64,000 bases of DNA, taken from assembly GCA_022571365.1 (NCBI GenBank), contig JACZXZ010000001.1:39534-103533 (forward strand), read 5' to 3'. This DNA is from Pseudomonadota bacterium (GTDB lineage: Bacteria > Pseudomonadota > Alphaproteobacteria > G022571365). Below the pieces are notes generated by a model. That model was not told where the DNA came from. It made no database searches and was given only the letters and a program-made list of their open reading frames with translations. Positions 1-7,451 of the stretch are shown piece after piece; the first letter of the stretch is position 1, and each line of letters opens with the position of its first letter. The position numbers and the translations under genes were made by a program.

Positions 1-1
1 C

Positions 2-268
2 ACCGGGGAGGAGCTGACCACGGCCGGCGGCAAGGCCAAAGAGGACGTGTTGTCCATTTACCAGGAGGAGACAGAGACGGCGCCCGGCGGAGAGGGGGAA
101 GAGCAAACCCACGCCGACGGAGAGAAGACGGCTGACTCGGCCGACCCGGCCGACCCGGCTGACTCGGCTGACGACGCAGGCGCGCGCGCGGGCGCCAAGG
201 AAGGCGGAGAGGAGACGGCTGACCCGGCCGACGACGCAGGGGCGCGCGCGGGCTCCGAGAAAGAGTGA
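2..268 (+). CDS. C-terminal tail of an acidic protein, probably RNA polymerase omega subunit (5' truncated)
   Basis: The reading frame is open from the window edge to a TGA stop, so only the last 88 residues are visible. They are dominated by Glu, Asp, Ala, Gly and Thr, with a repeat built on ADPADDAGARAG. No catalytic or folded motif can be recognised. The call rests on context: in many alphaproteobacteria rpoZ lies directly upstream of the rel/spoT gene, which begins about 100 bp downstream, and omega subunits often end in an acidic tail. If it is RpoZ, the conserved core lies outside the window and the long repeat tail is unusual. It could equally be another acidic protein. Confidence 0.4.
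   Translation, partial: TGEELTTAGGKAKEDVLSIYQEETETAPGGEGEEQTHADGEKTADSADPADPADSADDAGARAGAKEGGEETADPADDAGARAGSEKE
118..268 (+). repeat. In-frame degenerate repeat in acidic protein tail
   Basis: Units such as gctgactcggccgacccgg recur as short 6-9 bp steps. A longer unit encoding ADDAGARAGxxE occurs twice (about 168-205 and 228-262). The repeat stays in frame, giving an Ala/Asp/Gly-rich acidic tail. Confidence 0.7.
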
Positions 269-374
269 GTCAGGGGTGACGCATGGCTGGAAAGGACCTG
301 CCGTGTCGCCGCCACAGGTTTTTCGCATCTGATCCAGTTTCGGGCCGGGGCGGGCATGGGCCTGCCGTGGTGCC

Positions 375-2516
375 ATGATCCGTCAATTCGAGCTTGTCGA
401 GCGGGTGAAGGCGTACGACCCCGCCGCTGACGAAGACGCCCTCAACCGGGCCTATGTCTTTTCCATGAAGGCGCACGGCCTGCAGAAGCGGGCCTCGGGC
501 GACCCCTATTTCTCCCATCCCCTGGAAGTCGCCGGCATCCTGACCGAGTACCGGCTTGACAGCGCCTCGATCGTGACGGCGCTTCTCCATGACACCGTGG
601 AAGACACGCTCGCCACGCGCGAGCAAATCGAGTCGCTGTTCGGCAAGGAGATCGGGCGCCTCGTCGACGGCGTGACCAAGCTGTCACGCATCGAACTCCA
701 GTCCGACCAAGCCCAGCAGGCGGAGAACTTCCGCAAGCTGGTGCTGGCGATGTCCGAGGATATTCGCGTGCTGCTGGTGAAGCTCGCCGACCGGCTGCAC
801 AACATGCGCACGCTGCGCCATATCGGGGATCCAGAAAAGCGCAAGCACATCGCCCGCGAAACTATGGAGATCTACGCTCCGCTGGCCGAGCGTGTCGGCA
901 TGCACGACATGAAGGACGAGCTCGAGGACCTGGCCTTCGCGGAGTTCAACCCGGATGCCCGCGAATCGATCCTGGCGCGGCTTGGCTTCCTGCGCGCCCG
1001 CGGCGAGGATCTGATCGTCCGTATCATCGACGAGTTGAAGCGGATCCAGTCCAAAGGAGGGCTGAAGGCCGAAGTTTCGGGCCGCGAAAAGTCGCCCTAT
1101 TCGGTGTGGCGCAAGATGCAGCGGAACCATGTCGGTTTCGAGCAGCTCTCCGACATCATGGCGTTTCGCGTCGTCGTCGCCACGGTGGCCGAGTGCTATC
1201 AGGCGCTCGGCATCATCCACAGCCACTATCCGATGGTGCCGGGCCGGTTCAAGGACTACATCTCGACACCGAAGCCAAACGGCTACTGCTCTATTCACAC
1301 CGGCGTGATCGGGCCTGAGCGCCATCGCATCGAGATTCAAATTCGTACCACCGAGATGCACGAGATCGCCGACCGCGGCGTCGCCACCCACTGGGTCTAC
1401 AAGCAGGGCAGGGCCAGGACCGAGGGCCCCCAATACCGCTGGTTGCGCGAGCTCCTGGACATCCTGGAGCACGCCGCGGGCCCCGAGGAATTCCTCGAGC
1501 ACACCAAGCTCGAAATGTTCCGGGACCAGGTGTTCTGCTTTACCCCGAAGGGCGATCTGATTGTGCTTCCGCAGGCCGCGACCCCGGTCGATTTCGCCTA
1601 TGCCATCCATTCCGAGATCGGAGACACCTGCGTCGGCGCCAAGATCAACGGCCGCATTTCGCCGCTTAAGACCATACTCAAGAACGGCGATCAGGTGGAG
1701 ATCCTGACGTCCAAAACCGGCACGCCCAATCCGGAATGGGAGCGCTTCGTCGTTACCGGTAAGGCACGCACCCGCGTCCGCCGGTTCGTCCGCACCCAGC
1801 AGCGGGCGCAATATATCGACCTGGGCCGTTCGATCCTCCAGAAACAGTTTGAACGGGGGGGCTACGAGTTTTCCCCGAAGACGCTCGAAGAAGTGCTTGA
1901 GACCTTCCGGTGCAGCTCCGTCGACGACCTCTACGCCGACCTCGGCCAAGGCCTCCACACCGGCGGCGAGGTGATGGGCGCGGTCTTTCCCGAGACCAAG
2001 GCCAAGGGCGGCAAGGTCCTCCCGCCCCGCCGGGCCCGGACCAAGAAAGACAAGGATAAGGAGCACGCGATCCCGATCCGCGGCCTCATCCCTGGAATGG
2101 CAGTGCACTTCGCCGGCTGCTGCCACGCCCTTCCGGGCGATCGCATCGTCGGTATCGTCACCGCCGGCAAGGGTGTCACCGTCCACACCATCGACTGCGA
2201 GGCCTTGGAAAGCTTCACGGATACGCCCGAGCGCTGGCTCGACCTGGCGTGGGATGTCGATTCGAACGACCAGGAGGGCCATGTCGGCCGCATCACCGTC
2301 GTCGTCGCCAACGAGCGGGGCAGCCTGGGGAGTCTTTCGACCGTGATCGGCAGGAACGACGGCAATATCACCAATCTGAAGATCACCAATCGGTCGACGG
2401 ACTTTTTCGAGATGACGATCGACATCGAAGTCCAGAACGTGAGGCACCTGACGAATATCATCGCGGCCTTGCGCGCGACCCCAGCCATCAACTCGGTGGA
2501 ACGGGCGCGCGGATGA
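375..2516 (+). CDS. rel: Bifunctional (p)ppGpp synthetase/hydrolase (Rel/SpoT family)
   Basis: This 713-residue protein makes and degrades the alarmone (p)ppGpp in the stringent response. The N-terminal HD hydrolase domain is intact (H48, HDTVEDT at 72-78, ADR at 138-140). The synthetase domain covers about 237-345, with RFKDYISTPKPNGY at 291-304 and EIQIRT at 320-325. A TGS domain follows (about 385-450), then a Cys-containing helical region and a C-terminal ACT domain from about residue 635. Length and domain order match the long bifunctional Rel enzymes that are the sole long RSH in most alphaproteobacteria. A Cys occurs where many homologues have Gln or Arg in the YxSLHT motif (YCSIHT). 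It starts the rel-pdxJ-acpS-lepB-rnc-era-recO block. Confidence 0.96.
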   Translation: MIRQFELVERVKAYDPAADEDALNRAYVFSMKAHGLQKRASGDPYFSHPLEVAGILTEYRLDSASIVTALLHDTVEDTLATREQIESLFGKEIGRLVDGVTKLSRIELQSDQAQQAENFRKLVLAMSEDIRVLLVKLADRLHNMRTLRHIGDPEKRKHIARETMEIYAPLAERVGMHDMKDELEDLAFAEFNPDARESILARLGFLRARGEDLIVRIIDELKRIQSKGGLKAEVSGREKSPYSVWRKMQRNHVGFEQLSDIMAFRVVVATVAECYQALGIIHSHYPMVPGRFKDYISTPKPNGYCSIHTGVIGPERHRIEIQIRTTEMHEIADRGVATHWVYKQGRARTEGPQYRWLRELLDILEHAAGPEEFLEHTKLEMFRDQVFCFTPKGDLIVLPQAATPVDFAYAIHSEIGDTCVGAKINGRISPLKTILKNGDQVEILTSKTGTPNPEWERFVVTGKARTRVRRFVRTQQRAQYIDLGRSILQKQFERGGYEFSPKTLEEVLETFRCSSVDDLYADLGQGLHTGGEVMGAVFPETKAKGGKVLPPRRARTKKDKDKEHAIPIRGLIPGMAVHFAGCCHALPGDRIVGIVTAGKGVTVHTIDCEALESFTDTPERWLDLAWDVDSNDQEGHVGRITVVVANERGSLGSLSTVIGRNDGNITNLKITNRSTDFFEMTIDIEVQNVRHLTNIIAALRATPAINSVERARG

Positions 2517-2523
2517 ACCGGTC

Positions 2524-2805
2524 GTGACAGGCCCCCTGGCACGGACCGCCGGGCGGCTGGATGCTGGGTTTGACCCCATCCTTGCCTTGCCCGAGCAGTT
2601 GATCCTGGGGTATCTGTTCCAACCCATCCGGCAGGTGCCGTTGGCGATGATCGCCGGCAGCCTGCCGACTGTCGTCGTGGCCTGGTTCGTCTTCTATTGG
2701 CCGTTCAAGCGCCTGGTCGCCGGGTATCACGCCGAGCGGCGCAGCCGGCTCCGGCGCGAGTCCTTAAGGCTAGCACGCGCGCGCGAGCAGGAGGTTCGGA
2801 CATGA
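2524..2805 (+). CDS. Small membrane protein, apparently a shortened DUF2062-type protein
   Basis: A 93-residue product starting at GTG, 7 bp after rel and overlapping the pdxJ start by an ATGA junction. It carries a hydrophobic segment at about 35-58 ([20 protein letters not shown]) followed by a basic stretch ([18 protein letters not shown]). In related genomes a DUF2062 membrane protein of about 170-200 residues sits between rel and pdxJ, and its last third looks like this product. The N-terminal part expected for the family is absent, so this is either a reduced version or a remnant that still couples translation of rel to pdxJ. No function is known for the family. Confidence 0.55.
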   Translation: MTGPLARTAGRLDAGFDPILALPEQLILGYLFQPIRQVPLAMIAGSLPTVVVAWFVFYWPFKRLVAGYHAERRSRLRRESLRLARAREQEVRT

Positions 2806-3563
2806 ACGTGGGACGGCAGCTCCGCCTTGGCGTGAACATCGATCACGTCGCCACCATTCGCAATGCCCGCGGCGGACGCCACCCGGACCTCCTGCGGGCG
2901 GCGCGGCTCGCCGCCCAGGCGGGGGCCGACGGGATCACCGCGCACTTGCGCGAGGATCGCCGCCACATCTCGGATGAAGACATCCGGCGTTTGCGATCAG
3001 AGATCGACCTGCCCCTCAACATGGAGATGGCGGCGACCGACGAAATGCTCCAGATCGCGCTGCGCGACCCGCCCCATGCGGTTTGCATGGTGCCCGAGAA
3101 GCGCGAGGAGCGGACCACCGAGGGCGGTCTCGATGTGGTGGCGGGATTCAACCACTTGCGGGACTTTGTGGAGCGGCTCGGGGGGGCCGGCATCCGGGTC
3201 GCGATGTTCGTCGAGCCTGATCCCGCCCAGATCGACGCGGCGAAGGCACTGCGCGCGCCGGTGGTGGAATTGCACACCGGCGCCTATTGCACGGCCGAGG
3301 GCGCGGCGCGCGAAGCCGAACTCGAGCGCATCGTAGCCGCGGCGGCCCATGCCGAGGCCGTGGATCTGGAATGCCACGCCGGCCATGGCCTCGGCTTCGA
3401 TACGGTGGGCCCGGTGGCGGCGATTGCGGCCATTGTCGAGCTCAATATCGGCCATTTCCTGATCGGCGAGGCGATCTTTGGCGGCTTGCAATCGGCCGTC
3501 AAACGCATGCGCGCTTTCATGGACGAGGCGCGGGCCGAAGCGCTTGGCGAGCGCCGTGCCTGA
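2802..3563 (+). CDS. pdxJ: Pyridoxine 5'-phosphate synthase
   Basis: PdxJ condenses 1-deoxy-D-xylulose 5-phosphate with 3-amino-2-oxopropyl phosphate in the last ring-closing step of the DXP-dependent vitamin B6 pathway. The 253-residue product begins [20 protein letters not shown], the family N-terminus, and continues with the [12 protein letters not shown] and [11 protein letters not shown] motifs and the C-terminal [14 protein letters not shown] phosphate-binding segment of the TIM barrel. The ATG was chosen over upstream in-frame starts because it matches the family N-terminus and overlaps the preceding stop (ATGA). It is followed closely by acpS, as in E. coli. Confidence 0.96.
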   Translation: MNVGRQLRLGVNIDHVATIRNARGGRHPDLLRAARLAAQAGADGITAHLREDRRHISDEDIRRLRSEIDLPLNMEMAATDEMLQIALRDPPHAVCMVPEKREERTTEGGLDVVAGFNHLRDFVERLGGAGIRVAMFVEPDPAQIDAAKALRAPVVELHTGAYCTAEGAAREAELERIVAAAAHAEAVDLECHAGHGLGFDTVGPVAAIAAIVELNIGHFLIGEAIFGGLQSAVKRMRAFMDEARAEALGERRA

Positions 3564-3584
3564 GCCGTCGCCGCCCGGCCGTCG

Positions 3585-3992
3585 ATGATCCTGGGCATCG
3601 GCAGCGACCTCGTCGATATCCGGCGTATCGAGCGCACGCTCGAGCGCTTCGGCGACCGGTTCACCACCCGCGTCTTTACCGAGACCGAGCGCAAGAGGTC
3701 GAGCCGCCGCGCCGACCACGCCGCCAGTTACGCCAAGCGGTTCGCCGCCAAGGAGGCGTGCTCGAAGGCCCTCGGCACCGGCTTTCGCAACGGTGTCTCC
3801 TGGCGCGACCTGAGCGTCGTCAACCTGCCTTCCGGCAAGCCGACGATGGCGCTCACCGGCGCCGCCGCCAGGCGGCTGGCCGAGATAACACCGTCCGGGA
3901 TGGTGGCCCAGATCGATCTCACCATGGCCGATGATCACCCGCTCGCCCACGCGATCGTGGTAATCTCCGCGGTTCCCGAAAGGCGGGAATGA
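3585..3992 (+). CDS. acpS: Holo-[acyl-carrier-protein] synthase
   Basis: AcpS transfers the 4'-phosphopantetheine arm of CoA to apo-ACP, activating it for fatty acid synthesis. The 135-residue protein has the family motifs at the N-terminus ([17 protein letters not shown], with the metal-binding Asp) and in the middle ([17 protein letters not shown], with the second metal ligand Glu). Length is normal for the family. It lies 21 bp after pdxJ. A 99-bp AT-richer gap containing an inverted repeat separates it from lepB. Confidence 0.95.
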   Translation: MILGIGSDLVDIRRIERTLERFGDRFTTRVFTETERKRSSRRADHAASYAKRFAAKEACSKALGTGFRNGVSWRDLSVVNLPSGKPTMALTGAAARRLAEITPSGMVAQIDLTMADDHPLAHAIVVISAVPERRE

Positions 3993-4047
3993 AGGCGTTG
4001 ATCGCGCCTTTGAGGGCCAGGCGGGGCTCGATTTATCATCCCATATT

Positions 4048-4062
4048 CCAGAAGCGTTCTGG
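4048..4062. promoter_or_regulatory. Perfect inverted repeat upstream of lepB
   Basis: CCAGAA-GCG-TTCTGG is a perfect 6-bp inverted repeat with a 3-bp centre. It lies 30 bp before the lepB start, in a locally AT-rich stretch followed by a TATAAA-like hexamer (4063-4068). It could be a protein-binding site or part of an internal promoter that starts the lepB-rnc-era-recO sub-operon. No binding protein can be named. Confidence 0.35.
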
Positions 4063-4091
4063 TATAAACTTATTCGATTTCAAATAGATAA

Positions 4092-4883
4092 ATGAAAAAA
4101 TTCATATTCCGTAAGAACTCCGGCGGCCTTTGGGAGACGGTCAAAACCATCCTCTACGCGGTCCTGATCGCCCTCGTTGTGCGCACCGTGGCCTTCGAGC
4201 CGTTCAATATCCCTTCGGGTTCGATGAAGCCGACTCTCCTGGTCGGCGACTATGTGTTCGTGTCGAAATACGCCTATGGCTACAGCCGGCATTCCTTGCC
4301 GTTCGGCCCACCGCTGTTCTCCGGGCGGGTGTTCTTCACCGAACCCGAGCGCGGCGACGTCGTCGTCTTCAAGCTGCCGCGGGATAATGAAACCGACTAC
4401 ATCAAACGAATCGTCGGCCTGCCGGAAGACCGCATCCAGGTGAGGGGCGGCGTGCTCTACATCAACGGCGAGCCGGTCGAGCGACAACCTGTCGGGGATG
4501 GCGTTCGGTCCAACGGGACCGGCGGAATGCCCTGGTGCCCGGAAGCCCTGTCGGGCAGCTGGACGAATCGCGTTACCGAGTACCTGGAGACTCTGCCGGG
4601 CGGCAAAACCCATCCCATTATCGAGGTCACGGATTGCGCGATGCTGGACGACACGGGTGTCTACAGGGTGCCCGAGGGGCATTACTTCGTCATGGGTGAC
4701 AACCGGGACAATTCCGCCGATAGCCGGGGCGATGGCAGAAAGGGATGGTTTGTCCCCGCCGAAAACCTGGTCGGCCGTGCCGAAATCCTGTTTTTCTCCA
4801 CCGACGGCGGGGCGCGGTGGTGGGAGCTCTGGAAGTGGCCGGGCGCCATTCGCTTCGACCGCATTTTTAAAACGATCGAGTAG
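4092..4883 (+). CDS. lepB: Signal peptidase I
   Basis: LepB is the inner-membrane serine protease that removes signal peptides from exported proteins. The 263-residue protein has one N-terminal membrane segment (about 16-34), then the catalytic Ser in IPSGSM (S44). The general-base Lys follows in DYIKRIVGLPEDRI (K105), and the GDNRDNSADSR box lies near residue 200. It overlaps the rnc GTG by one base. The ribosome site is weak, and the first codons are AT-rich compared with the rest of the gene. Confidence 0.96.
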   Translation: MKKFIFRKNSGGLWETVKTILYAVLIALVVRTVAFEPFNIPSGSMKPTLLVGDYVFVSKYAYGYSRHSLPFGPPLFSGRVFFTEPERGDVVVFKLPRDNETDYIKRIVGLPEDRIQVRGGVLYINGEPVERQPVGDGVRSNGTGGMPWCPEALSGSWTNRVTEYLETLPGGKTHPIIEVTDCAMLDDTGVYRVPEGHYFVMGDNRDNSADSRGDGRKGWFVPAENLVGRAEILFFSTDGGARWWELWKWPGAIRFDRIFKTIE

Positions 4884-5575
4884 TGAGGCCGAGGCCGCGC
4901 AGGCACCGCGAGCTGGAACAGGCGCTGGGCCATCGCTTCGCCCGCCCGGCGTTGCTGGAGGAGGCGTTGACCCATGCGAGCGCCGCCTCTGGCGGGGTCG
5001 CCTATGAGCGTCTGGAGTTCCTGGGCGACCGGGTGCTTGCCCTGGTGATGGCCGATCTTTTGCTCAGGCGTTTTCCCGAGGAGCCGGAAGGAGATCTGGC
5101 CCTCCGTCATGCCGCGCTCGTGCGCCGCGAGGCCGTTCTCAGCGTGGCCGAGGCCGTTGACCTCGGTCGCCATCTCATCCTATCGAAGGGCGAGAGCGAG
5201 GCCGGCGGGCGCTTGAACCCGACGATCCTCGGCGACGCCTGCGAGGCGGTGATCGCGGCGCTTTATCTGGATGGCGGATTCGCCGCCGCCCAACGGTTCG
5301 TCGAGGACCGGTGGACGCCGCTCGTCGCCATGGATGTCGAGCCGCCTCAGGACGCCAAGACGGCGCTCCAGGAATGGGCCCAAGGCCGGGGCAAGCCCCT
5401 GCCGACCTACGAGACCCTGAGCGTCGCGGGGCCGCCCCACGAGCCGACCTTTGTGATCGAGGTCCGGGTCGAGGGCCTGGAGCCGGCGACCGCCAGCGGA
5501 TCCTCGAAGCGTGCGGCGGAGCAGGTCGCGGCCGCCGCGCTCTTGGAACGGGTGGCCGCCACCGACGATGCCTGA
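4883..5575 (+). CDS. rnc: Ribonuclease III
   Basis: This double-strand-specific endoribonuclease processes rRNA precursors and structured mRNAs. The 230-residue protein begins with GTG overlapping the lepB stop. It has the signature YERLEFLGDRVLALVMAD with the catalytic Glu/Asp residues, a second acidic pair in GDACEAVIAALYLDGG, and a C-terminal dsRNA-binding domain from DAKTALQEWAQ to AAAALLERV. The lepB-rnc-era order is the classical one. Confidence 0.96.
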   Translation: MRPRPRRHRELEQALGHRFARPALLEEALTHASAASGGVAYERLEFLGDRVLALVMADLLLRRFPEEPEGDLALRHAALVRREAVLSVAEAVDLGRHLILSKGESEAGGRLNPTILGDACEAVIAALYLDGGFAAAQRFVEDRWTPLVAMDVEPPQDAKTALQEWAQGRGKPLPTYETLSVAGPPHEPTFVIEVRVEGLEPATASGSSKRAAEQVAAAALLERVAATDDA

Positions 5576-6488
5576 GGCGGGCGAGACAAGCCGCTGCGGC
5601 TTCGTGGCGCTCGTGGGCGCGCCCAATGTCGGCAAGTCGACCCTCATGAACAACCTGGTCGGCGCCAAGGTGTCGATCGTCACGCCCAAGGTGCAGACCA
5701 CCCGCACCCGCGTGCTGGGCATCTGCATCCGCGGCGCCTCGCAGCTCGTCTTCGTCGACACGCCCGGCATCTTCATGCCCAAACGGCGGCTCGAGCGGGC
5801 CATGGTGAGCGCGGCCTGGCGCGGCGCCGCCGACGCCGACATGGCCGTGGTCCTGGTCGATGCGGCTCAAGGGCGTGAAGGCGCGGTCGACACCGACACG
5901 GGGCGCATCGTCGAGAGACTCAAGCGAGGGGAGCGCAAGGCGATCCTGGCGCTCAACAAGATCGATCTGGTGAAGCGGGAGAGGTTGCTCGGGCTGGCCG
6001 AGGAGCTCGGCCGGACGGGCGTCTTCACCGACACCTTCATGATCTCGGCCTTGACCGGCGACGGGGTCCAGGATCTCTCGGACTTCCTGGCGGCGAACGT
6101 GCCCGAAGGCCCGTGGCTGTTCCCCGAAGACCAGCTTTCGGACATGCCCGAGCGCCTGCTGGCCGCCGAGATCACGCGGGAGAAGCTGTTCCTCCAGCTT
6201 CACCAGGAGCTGCCCTACAGCCTCGCGGTCGAGACCGAGAGCTGGGAGGAGTTCGACGACGGCAGCGTCAAGATCAACCAGATCATCTATATCCAGCGCG
6301 ACAGCCAGAAGGCCATCGTCCTCGGCAAGGGCGGCCGCCAGATCAAGGCCGTGGGCCGGGCGGCGCGCGAGGAGCTCGAGGTCCTCTTCGGCCGCCGGGT
6401 GCATCTGTTCCTCCATGTCAAGGTGCGCCCGGACTGGATCGACGACCCCGAGCGCTACCGCGATCTGGGGCTGGACTACAACGCGTGA
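5568..6488 (+). CDS. era: GTPase Era
   Basis: Era is an essential GTPase that binds the 3' end of 16S rRNA during small-subunit maturation. The 306-residue protein has the P-loop GAPNVGKS near the N-terminus, switch II DTPGIF, the NKID base-specificity motif, and a C-terminal KH domain around VLGKGGRQIKAVGRAAREEL. The ATG was chosen because it lies just before the conserved CGFVALVGAPN start of the G domain. It overlaps rnc by 8 bp. Confidence 0.97.
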   Translation: MPEAGETSRCGFVALVGAPNVGKSTLMNNLVGAKVSIVTPKVQTTRTRVLGICIRGASQLVFVDTPGIFMPKRRLERAMVSAAWRGAADADMAVVLVDAAQGREGAVDTDTGRIVERLKRGERKAILALNKIDLVKRERLLGLAEELGRTGVFTDTFMISALTGDGVQDLSDFLAANVPEGPWLFPEDQLSDMPERLLAAEITREKLFLQLHQELPYSLAVETESWEEFDDGSVKINQIIYIQRDSQKAIVLGKGGRQIKAVGRAAREELEVLFGRRVHLFLHVKVRPDWIDDPERYRDLGLDYNA

Positions 6489-6491
6489 GCC

Positions 6492-7202
6492 ATGGACTGG
6501 GCCGACGAGGGGATCGTTTTATCGGCGCGCAAGCACGGCGAGAGCGCGGCCATCGTGACCTTGCTCACCCGCGCGCACGGGCGCCATCTGGGGCTGGTCC
6601 ACGGCGGCGCGGGCCGGCGCGGGCGCGGCGTCTACCAGCCGGGCAACCGGGTGGCCGCCAGGTGGCGGGCGCGGCTCTCCGAGCATCTCGGCACCTATGT
6701 TTGCGAGCTGGAGCGCAGTGTCGCCGCGGCGTTTCTGGACGACCCGGCCCGCCTTGCGGGCCTGAGCGCGGCCTGTGCCGTGGCCGAGGCGACGCTGCCG
6801 GAGCGCGAGTCCCATCCGGCCGTGTTCGAGGCCATGCTCGCCTTGCTCGAGGCCTTCGAGACGCCGGGCTGGGACCAGGCCTATGTGCGCTGGGAGCTGG
6901 GCTTGTTGCAAGAGCTTGGCTTCGGCCTCGACCTGTCGAAATGCGCGGCCACCGGCGTCAAGGACGCGCTCGTCTACGTCTCGCCCAGGACCGGCCGGGC
7001 GCTGTCGCTGTCGGCGGGCGGGCGCTGGCGCGACCGGCTGTTGCCCCTGCCTGGCTTCCTGATCGGCCAGCCCGGCGCGGGCACGGTCGCCGACGGGCTG
7101 GCGCTCACCGGCTATTTCCTGGAGCGCCACGTCCTCTCCCCTGGGCAGCGGTCGTTGCCCGCCGCGCGGACGCGTCTGGCCGAGCGCTTCGCCCCCCGCT
7201 GA
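6492..7202 (+). CDS. recO: DNA repair protein RecO
   Basis: RecO works with RecR to load RecA on SSB-coated DNA during gap repair. The 236-residue product starts MDWADEGIVLSARKHGE, the family opening of the OB-fold domain. The middle (WELGLLQELGFGLDLSKCAATG) is the conserved helical region of RecO, where many homologues carry a zinc-binding Cys cluster. Here only one Cys is evident, as in many proteobacteria. It ends the operon 3 bp after era. Confidence 0.93.
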   Translation: MDWADEGIVLSARKHGESAAIVTLLTRAHGRHLGLVHGGAGRRGRGVYQPGNRVAARWRARLSEHLGTYVCELERSVAAAFLDDPARLAGLSAACAVAEATLPERESHPAVFEAMLALLEAFETPGWDQAYVRWELGLLQELGFGLDLSKCAATGVKDALVYVSPRTGRALSLSAGGRWRDRLLPLPGFLIGQPGAGTVADGLALTGYFLERHVLSPGQRSLPAARTRLAERFAPR

Positions 7203-7387
7203 CGCGGGGCGAAGAAAGGCGTTGCCGAGCCGTGCGCGACGCCTTCATGGCGGTCGGCCCACGGACCCTCGCCGAGGCGCTCGACCGGGTGGTTTCAGAA
7301 CTGGAGGAGGTGGCCGGCATGTCATCCACGGCGGGCTGAAGCAACACAACCGGTTGGGTGGTGCTGGCGACAAGCTACGATATCTGG

Positions 7388-7451
7388 TAGTTAAGGGCCA
7401 TTGTTAGTAAGGGCCATTGTGACCGAGTAGTTGAGGGCCATCATGACCGAG
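7388..7451 (+). repeat. Micro-duplicated start region of parC
   Basis: aagggccattgtgaccgag (7409-7427) and gagggccatcatgaccgag (7433-7451) are 16/19 identical at a 24-bp period, and a shorter third copy (aagggccattgt) lies at 7393-7404. The last unit contains the real parC ATG. The upstream unit has a GTG in the same context that runs straight into a stop, so it is a decoy copy of the translation start. Confidence 0.7.

Noticed and set aside
684-2627. 647-codon minus-strand ORF opposite rel
   Set aside because: Shadow of the rel gene with no recognisable domain and His/Asp/Gly-biased composition.
7232-7339. Possible 35-residue ORF (start GTG) between recO and parC
   Set aside because: The composition looks coding-like, but the frame extends upstream only as a shadow of recO, there is no ribosome site and no recognisable family.
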